Made by a program: the position numbers and the translations under genes. A stretch of 64,000 nucleotides of DNA from Macrobrachium rosenbergii (lineage: Eukaryota > Arthropoda > Malacostraca > Decapoda > Palaemonidae). The notes below the pieces were generated by a model. That model saw only the letters and a program-made list of their open reading frames with translations. It ran no database searches and was not told the DNA's origin. Location: positions 26,867,501-26,931,500 of the forward strand of contig NC_089744.1 of assembly GCF_040412425.1 (NCBI RefSeq). Direction: 5' to 3'. Positions 56,042-64,000 of the stretch are shown piece by piece (position 1 is the first letter of the stretch; every line of letters starts with the position of its first letter).

Positions 56042-56090
56042 GTCTTAAGGCAAGAAAGATTCAGTGACGTTGTGAAATTGGTCATTAAGA
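55241..56090. repeat. Composite (CT)n array, four units with a ~50-bp spacer
   Basis: CT blocks (55241-55320, 55367-55444, 55489-55503, 55829-55895, 55970-56033) alternate with a conserved spacer. Its start reads ATACCATGTCTTGAGGTCAG and its end GTCGGCTCT/GTCGACTCT. The fourth is GATATCATGTCTTAAGGCAA. The third CT block is split by a LINE fragment (55506-55796). Confidence 0.93.
55506..55796 (+). pseudogene. Non-LTR retrotransposon RT C-terminal fragment
   Basis: An open frame of ~95 codons reads ASIMQRLFNALPAHLRNITG, then VSVDVFKNKLDKYLRCIPDH and CVSNSLVDI, to a stop. This is the C-terminal signature of several LINE clades (F-N-x-L-P-x-x-(I/L)-R...FK-x-x-LD-x-x-L-x-x-(I/V)-P-D). Catalytic domains are absent. 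The frame is still intact, which suggests a rather young insertion or in-frame survival. Clade not assigned. It lies inside a (CT)n block. Confidence 0.7.
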
Positions 56091-56283
56091 TGCAAAGCAC
56101 CTATTCAGTACCATGGTTATCAGCAAGAGGTAGCGATAAGTACCTTTCTTCGTGGCCAGGTAATTATCGCTAACAAGTGCTGATACCTCGACCGAGATCG
56201 AGTCTCTGTCAGACATCAGTATATGTTCATTTATCTTCATTTGGTTCTATGCTTGGTAATGTATGTAAATATATATATACATG

Positions 56284-56465
<182 letters not shown>

Positions 56466-57305
56466 AAAAGCTCATAGGTCACAGATATTTTATGAATTAC
56501 AATACACAGTAGGTTTTTGATCAGTAAGTGTGGCTAAATGCATTGTGAAGAGCCTTGAGAGAATGCTTAGCTGGTGTCTGGCGCGCATCCTGATTAGGAA
56601 AACTGTATGCATATCGAATGCGTCAGATATTCTTGAGACATGAGAACATCCCTGCCTGACAACAAGACTTTATGAGCTTGTTCGCCGGAAATGTCCAGGT
56701 TCCGGAGAATTCGTTCATATGTATGTTTTTTGGGGGACAGAGCCCCTGGGTGTGAAGGTATTAGTTATCAAACAAATTGTCATTCGAAGATCAACACCGA
56801 ATATTGACAGAAGCCTTTGGTGAAGGCTCTGGTGGTTACAGACCTGTCAATTAGGACTGAACATTGCTGTTTGGAGGTAGGAAACATTTTAGATTTCCCA
56901 AACTTCTTCAGATGTTTCGCTGAGGAAGAGGTCAAGATGCACTCATTGGGGGAATATACTGGACTTTGACTCATGTTGACCTATTGTGGGGAAATTATTT
57001 AGCGAGAATAATTAGTTGAACATGGTGGTCCTTACTATATATGATCATTTGGTGAACATTAGTAATCCATATTATTTCATCTCTTGTTTCTTACAATCCA
57101 GTTATGTTAGATTATTGTCAAATAAATTGTTTTTGGTAATGCTTGTTTTGCTGTAGACCAGAGAGAGAGAGAGAGAGAGAATGCGTGGGGTATGTACAAA
57201 TGTACGGTGCCAGTAGCCACCTTGATGAGGTCACTGTCATAGTACTAATAGATGGCTTCTTGACTGTTAGCAAAGGTAAGCAATGGGATTTACTGTTTGT
57301 AGGGT

Positions 57306-57307
<2 letters not shown>
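56466..57307. other. Unassigned stretch
   Basis: Short (GA)n at 57160-57180. No gene seen. Confidence 0.6.
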
Positions 57308-57627
<320 letters not shown>

Positions 57628-57639
57628 CATACATATATG

Positions 57640-57916
57640 TGTATGTAATTGTAATCATACAATGCCCTCTTAACTTCTCAAATTCTTCGCCCTTTTTCGG
57701 ATACTCTTGTCACTACAAAGACTTAAGATACAAGAGCAAGAAATTGAAGTGGTTGAGATGTCCAGTAGCGGGAAACAACAATGTGACTTCAATTTCTTGC
57801 TCTTGGGTCTTAAGGCTTTTTTGTATCCAAAAAAGCACGAAGAATTCGACAAGTTAAGAGGGCATTGTGGCTGTTATAATTACATATGTGTCTGGTAAAA
57901 GTGACCAGTAGATTCT

Positions 57917-57925
<9 letters not shown>
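57640..57925. mobile_element. Fold-back element 1, (TA)n on both sides
   Basis: Long imperfect inverted repeat. The left arm ACAATGCCCTCTTAACTT, CTTAAGATACAAGAGCAAG, AAATTGAAGT pairs with ACTTCAATTTCTTGCTCTTG, GTCTTAAGGC, AAGTTAAGAGGGCATTGT. Arms are ~100 bp with a ~40-nt loop (about 57750-57787). The outer edges (TGTATGTAATTGTAAT / ATTATAATTACATATG) lead into TA arrays. No coding. Confidence 0.8.

Positions 57926-57997
<72 letters not shown>
57926..57997. repeat. (TA)n microsatellite
   Basis: Perfect TA array, then TGTG/TATG, and a short GATA run at 58050-58068. Confidence 0.97.
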
Positions 57998-57999
<2 letters not shown>

Positions 58000-59559
58000 G
58001 TGTGTGTGTATGTATATATGTATACATACATACTCATATATATATAGACAATGATAGATAGATAGATAGGCAAAGGGGTGATTTAAGATCATAATGAATA
58101 CTTTTACTTAATATATTACACAACTCATTCAGTTACAATCACCACCTATTTAGAGAAAAGCTGCACTGAATTATATCAGCCAACAACCAACCAACCAACT
58201 AACGACTTCCCGATAATAAAAAAAAAAAAAAGAAAGCAAAACTCCAGAGTCTGTGGTGGCGGCGGCAATCGATACGAAACGTTGCGAAAGCAAAACGCAA
58301 GTCGATGCAGACTCCCACCTTCGGCCACCCGTTTTCAATGGCACCTAATTTAAGCGTCCTTTTTGGCCCCACATCAACTTTATTTTATCAAGCTCGTCAA
58401 CAACGCGCGTAATTAAGTCCCTGCAAGAGAATCTAATGAACTTTGATTTTTTTTTCTAGATTCGCACCTTCTTCCTTCCAAACGGTTCCTCGAACAATGA
58501 CGTGTGGGTTTCCGCTTTCAAGGAAGCACCGCGCATTTGAGGGTTTATAAAAGTGGCGTGAAAGCACATCCGAGACTTTGACAAATAAAAGGGAAGTCTC
58601 CCTTGTTTGGGAGGGTGGTTGGGGTTTAGGGGGGGAGTTGTATGTGGGCCACGAACACCGGAGGAATACTCAATAGGAAGAAGCATGTGTTTTGTGGCAG
58701 TTTCCGGTGGAATCTTTCTTACATTTACGTAAGTCCACAGATGTCGCTGACGTGATTTTCAAGTCGTATCATCTAAAATAAGATTTTATAAACTGTTAAT
58801 TTCTATTTCTTAGTATCTCATAATCATGCATCATGCTGTTTCTCAGAATAATGCAGGCATGATATTCCTATCTGGTGTATAGATCACAAGAAAATGGTTA
58901 GAGCTCGGCTTAAAGGATGGAAACAGTTTTTGTTTTCTTTTATATACAAATATTGTCTCTGTTTTTCAGCAAGCAGATTTCGCGAAAAATATCCTTATGG
59001 TTAATAGCACTAGGATTGTACTTTCAGGAACTTAATTCTGTTCCAACTCAGAATCCCCAGGAGTTGGCTGAAAATCATTATTTTTACTTTTTAATGTTGC
59101 AGGATGACAGCAATTATTTCAGTTTCCCTTCCAGATTCCATTTACAGTTTTGGTTAGATGATAATCAGTCAGTCGTTCTCCAACAAAAATTACATCTTTA
59201 CAAGAGACAACGTCAACGATTTTACAATTTAAAGGTAACATAAGACTCTCCAGTGATAAAGTAATACAGTTTTATGTAGAGACAAAGCACGATTTATTCA
59301 TCTTAATTGTTTGTACAGTCATCAGTTTATGAGTATATGTAGATTGCTTGCACATAGATCGCAGAGAGTATTCAGTAAATTCAGAACTGTTCAATATAAA
59401 GAATTAAAAAAAGGAAAAGGAAAACTGACAGACATGCTTCATTCAAAGGCATTATGAGTTGCCTGTTAAAGATGTAGGTAAAAAAAAATATAGAACAATT
59501 CCAACTCTTGATATTCTAAGGTATAGTTTAGTTTCCTCCTGGATATGATGCTAAGCTGT
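57998..59559. other. Unassigned stretch
   Basis: The 108-codon frame at 58917-59243 has no recognisable domain. GGCGGCGGC and poly-A patches lie near 58215-58265. Confidence 0.55.
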
Positions 59560-59789
59560 ATCCGGTTGCAAAGCTTTTGCTAAAGAACATAATGAGGTTA
59601 CCTTGAATTGCAACTACCTCCAGGTCACCCTTTGGCGAGGTGTAGTACCTGTAGGCCTCCAATTGCTAGGGTACAACTCCACTGCCTTGTGGATAAACTT
59701 TTTAGTTATGAGCTAAGGAGAAGGAAAACTCCCAAGTTAAATCCCCTACTGCCTTGTATGGTCAACCTTTTTAGGTAAAGGCTAGTTCT

Positions 59790-60768
59790 ATGGCTTATAA
59801 CCATAGCATGGAAGAGAACTGGAGACCTCACCATGTATATCCTCCAAGAATAATCATGGCTACGTCACTAAGAAGATTGCAGATGAACTGCGTTAGTGGG
59901 AACTATGTCAGAATGGATGATGTGGTTGTGTCGCCCGGTCAAACTAGTCATGTGGTGCAGGTGACATTTGACCGTCATCAAGCTACTGCCCCAAAAAGAA
60001 AAGAAAGAAAAGTAATAACAGCCCAAAGACAACAGAAAACAAGAAAAATAAGGATAGCTACTTGGAATGGTAGAACATTATATCAGGCTGGAAAGAAAAT
60101 GAACGTAGATAGAGAGAGAGAAATGGAAAGAATGAAGCTACACGTATTAGGGCTTAGTGAAATTAGATGGCCAGGAGTGGAATGTTCTCCAACTTCAACA
60201 GGAGGAACCTTCATGTAATCGGGAGGCCAGAGTGCTGAGAGAGGTGTTGGTGTGATTAGACAAATCTATGAAACCATGTTTGATAGGCCATTGGGCTGTA
60301 TCTGACAGGATTTTGTTGGTGCGTATAAAAGCCACACCATTCAATATATGCATAATACAAGTATTTGCACCTACGTCTGAACATGATGAAGAGGATGTCG
60401 ATCAATTTTATCTAGAGTTAAATCAGGCAGGAGAGCAGTGCAAAGAGCATGAAGTAATTATGGTTATTGGTGACCTCAATGCGAAGGTGGGACAAGGAAA
60501 AACAGCAGTTATTGTTGGACCCTTTGGATTAGGTAGAAGAAATGAGAGAGGAAACAGATTTGTAGACTGGTGCTTAGAGAGAGAACAGAGTATATCAAAC
60601 ACCTGGTTTAAGCACCACCCAAGACATCTCTGGACATGGAAAAGCCCTGGTGACAGAGTTAGAAACCAAATAGACTTTCTAACCATCAATAAAAGATTTA
60701 GGAACTCTGTCAAGCAAGTGAAAACCTACCCAGGAGCCGATTGTAATAGTGACATGTACCAGTTGTAG
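59790..60768 (+). pseudogene. LINE AP-endonuclease domain, two frames
   Basis: First part (59790-60218): RIATWNGRTLYQAGK (~residue 87) and LGLSEIRWPGVE, the N-terminal endonuclease motifs with the catalytic Glu. It ends at a TAA where the family has a Tyr-Ser-Gly-like step. Second part (60268-60768): IGHWAVSDRILLV, IQVFAPTSEHDEE, VIGDLNAKVG (catalytic Asp/Asn) and NQIDFLTI, then GADCNSD. A one-base loss inside the expected SDH motif (about 60750-60753) shifts the frame, so the catalytic His is out of frame. This domain would nick the target DNA. Confidence 0.85.
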
Positions 60769-60773
60769 CAACA

Positions 60774-62860
60774 GTGATGGTGAAGTTGAAAAATCAGAGG
60801 AAGAGTACACCTAAATCAAAGAGGCAACTGAAATTATTGAAAACAGAGGAAATAAAGAAACAATATAATATAATTGTAAGAAATAGATATGGCCAGCTTA
60901 AGGAGGAAGTCCCAGTGCTCCAACATCCTCAGGAAAAGTGGCAAAATATGGAAAATGCAATAAGAGAAGGTAATGAAATAATACCAACAACAGAAAGGAG
61001 AGCTCGGAGAGAATGGACGACAGGAGATATCTTGATAATGATGGATGAAAGAAGGCAACAAAAGGGTAAAAATGAAGATAGCTATAGAGCTCTGGATAGA
61101 ACTATTAAGAGGGAAAGCACAAAGGCAAAGGAGAAATGGATGGATGAGATTTGTGAGGAGGTAGAAGATTTGGATAAGAGGGATGAACGGAGAAAGTATG
61201 ATAAGGTGAAAGAAATTACTTTTAAAAAGAACAGAAATATCAGTACTGGTATCAGAAAAGCAGATGGAACCATAGTGATGGAGTCAAAAGAAATATTGGA
61301 AAGATGGACTGAATATATGGAAGAATTGTTTGATGATGATAGAATAAAATATCTGGACTTCAATGACAACGGAGAGGGACCAAGTATAATCAGATCAGAG
61401 ATAGAGGCATCTTTAAAACAAATGAAAAGCGATAAAGCAACAGGTGATGATGGAATAGCAGCAGAGACGTTGGTAGCTCTGGGAGAATACGTCATTGATA
61501 TATTAATGGAAATAGTGGAAGGAATATATGAAGATGGAGAGCCTGCAACACAGATGTATAAATCAACATTGATCACAATGCCAAAAATACCTGGAACAAT
61601 TGAGTGCAGTAAACACCGGACTATCAGTATCATGAGTCGGATCACAAAAATAATATTAAGGATTGTTTTGAATAGAATAAGAAATAAGATACTCCCAGAG
61701 ATTGGCAATGAACAATATGGTTTTAGAGAAATGAAGGGACAAGAAATGCAATTTATATTTTGAGAATGTTGATGGAGAGAGCAATAGAAGTGAAAAAGGA
61801 TCTATATGTTTGTTATGTTGACTATGAAAAGGCTTTTGATCGGGTTAGACATGTAGACCTTATAAGGATATTGGAACAGATATATATCGATGGGAAAGAT
61901 CTAAGATTGATAAAGAATTTATATTGGAATCAAGAGGCATCAGTGAAAGTAGAAAATGATGAATCAGAGACTCGGCACATCAAGAGAGGTGTATGACAGG
62001 ATTGCGTGTTATCACCTGATCTCTTCAATTTATATAGTGAAATGATAATGAGAGACCTCAGAGATATATTATGGAAGGAATTAATATCAGATATGCTGAT
62101 GAAACAGCACTTGTTGCAGACTCTCATGATAAACTTCAAGCTTTAATCAGTACTTTATACCAGTCAAGCAGAGGAAGAGGTCCGTCAATAAATGTTAAGA
62201 AAACAGAAGTTATGGTTATCATCAAAGATGAAATCCCCCCAAGAACAGATATAAGAATTAATAATGCTGAAACAATTAAACAAACCTATATATTTAATTA
62301 TTTGGGATGCACTGTCACACGTGATGGAAAATGCGAAAAAGAGATCAGGAAGAGAATATCCATGGCAAAAGATGCATTTGGAAAGATCAAGAAATTAGTC
62401 GCCAATTCGAAAATTCTATGAATCTGAAGAGGAGGTTTGTGAAATGTTTTGATTGGTCTGTATTGTTGTATGGCTGTGAAACTTGGACCTTGAGGAAGGC
62501 AGACAACGAGGAGAGGTTACAGGCTGCAGAAATGTGGTTTTGGAGAAGGATGCTGAAAATATCATGGACAGAAAGGAAAAATAAAGAGGAGGTATTAGAG
62601 AGAGTGGGCATTGAGAGAGAACTTTTGGCTTCAGTGAGAGGTAGACAGATGAGGTTTGTGGGTCACTAAGTAAGAAGACAAGAACAAGAACATCTCTCTC
62701 TCACTGATAAAATCAATCGAAGGAGGCCAAGAGGAAGACCTAGACAATAATATATGGATGGATGGGTGAGAATGACTGGAGGAAGACTGCCTGCAGCTCA
62801 GTTGCTGCAGAGAGCCAGAAATAGAGGAGTGGCGAGCCATGATTGCCGACGTTCTTGGGG
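60774..62860 (+). pseudogene. LINE reverse transcriptase and C-terminal domain, frame-broken
   Basis: Frame 1 (to 61763): KSDKATGDDGIAAE, LITMPKIPG, HRTISIMSRITKIILRIVLN and NEQYGFREMKG (fingers motifs). After a frameshift, 61760-61996 gives CYVDYEKAFDRV (motif A). An in-frame TGA at 61994-61996 falls in the RGVxQGCVLSP motif B, where Gly is also Asp. A further shift leads to YADET (62092-62106), motif C with Glu for the second Asp. The last part (62331-62669 and on, past a stop) has LLYGCETWTLRKAD, AAEMWFWRRMLKISW and RRRPRGRPRQ, the usual RTE tail. Confidence 0.88.
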
Positions 62861-63007
62861 ATATGGCACCTGGATGATGATGATAGTTTAGTTATTTTCT
62901 TTAATAATTTGAAGCGCGATTCCTTCAACCAGTAGTCGTAATCATTAGTCTTACTCTCAGTTTGGCATCAGTATATCTTCATTTATCTTCGTTTCTAGGC
63001 TTCGTAT

Positions 63008-63341
<334 letters not shown>

Positions 63342-63564
63342 AATTCATAATTTTTCTGATCTGTGTTGTTATGTAAATATAATTAATTAAGAGAACTCCT
63401 GAGTTTATGTAATTTTCCCTCACATGAAGAAGTCCCTAAGCCACTGACTTCCCCTTGTCTACAAATTTTCCTGATATTGAGCCAGACATGTAATAAAAAT
63501 AATGAACTCCCTGCGTTCATCCATTGCCGCCCAGAATCAAGTAAGTATCCTCGGACACCCATAG

Positions 63565-63850
<286 letters not shown>

Positions 63851-64000
63851 CACAAGAATTAAATTCAATATTGAGAGTAATAAAATGAATTTGAAGGTAA
63901 AAACAGCTAAGGAGGATTGGAGGAAGCAGTTTGATCTCAGTGAAGAGAGTGTTACAAAAAGTTCCATGAGGTAAATCTCCCGTATTCAACCAGTTATCCT

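Larger units (their letters stand above)
59560..62886 (+). mobile_element. RTE-type LINE, nearly full length, inactivated
   Basis: A ~230-bp leader, AP-type endonuclease, reverse transcriptase and C-terminal region all lie in order on the plus strand. The element ends in a short GATGATGATGATAG repeat (about 62874-62885), typical of RTE 3' ends. The translated parts match the 'craniofacial development protein 2-like' class of predictions, which are RTE retrotransposons. At least five frame or stop lesions break it. No poly(A) tail. Confidence 0.85.

Overview
This window is eukaryotic, intergenic-type DNA made almost entirely of repeats. I found no intact host gene, no rRNA or functional tRNA, and no CRISPR array or bacterial operon. 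The very high density of long (TA)n, (CT/GA)n and (AAT/ATT)n microsatellites, with Penelope-like elements, RTE-type LINEs, tRNA-derived SINEs and a gypsy-like LTR element, suggests an arthropod and most likely a decapod crustacean. That taxon is an inference from composition and from repeat families that look familiar. No gene confirms it.

Layout. 0.1-3.5 kb: one decayed Penelope-like element (PLE). Its reverse transcriptase and its GIY-YIG endonuclease are separated by a ~1.4 kb pyrimidine-rich minisatellite, a G-rich tract and a SINE. 5.0-6.3 kb: a hairpin-ended short element and a second PLE 3' end. 7-17.6 kb: SINEs, a dispersed repeat, a composite (CT)n array and long stretches without recognisable genes. 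17.76-24.87 kb: a minus-strand gypsy-like LTR element sitting between two (TA)n arrays. It has gag (coiled coil, capsid, zinc knuckle) and a retropepsin fused to a long proline-rich/coiled-coil tail, but no visible RT, RNase H or integrase. 25-42 kb: microsatellites, a 77-bp tandem repeat, LINE debris, and tRNA-derived SINEs that include a large head-to-head palindrome. 42.8-49.3 kb: LTR-like blocks, a probable solo LTR, LINE debris and a third PLE, most of them bounded by (TA)n. 50.8-53.8 kb: an AAT/ATT hairpin and a pair of ~225-bp inverted repeats. 54.2-56.1 kb: a SINE-like segment and a four-unit composite (CT)n array interrupted by a LINE fragment. 57.6-63.3 kb: two fold-back structures around a nearly full-length but frame-broken RTE-type LINE.

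The unifying pattern is that element ends repeatedly abut (TA)n arrays: PLE 3' tails, SINE tails, LTR termini and fold-back arms. Either these elements insert into or seed (TA)n, or (TA)n expands at their junctions. The best candidates for something undescribed are the protease-proline-rich LTR element and the fold-back family carrying the AGTTAAGAGGGCATTGTGG motif.
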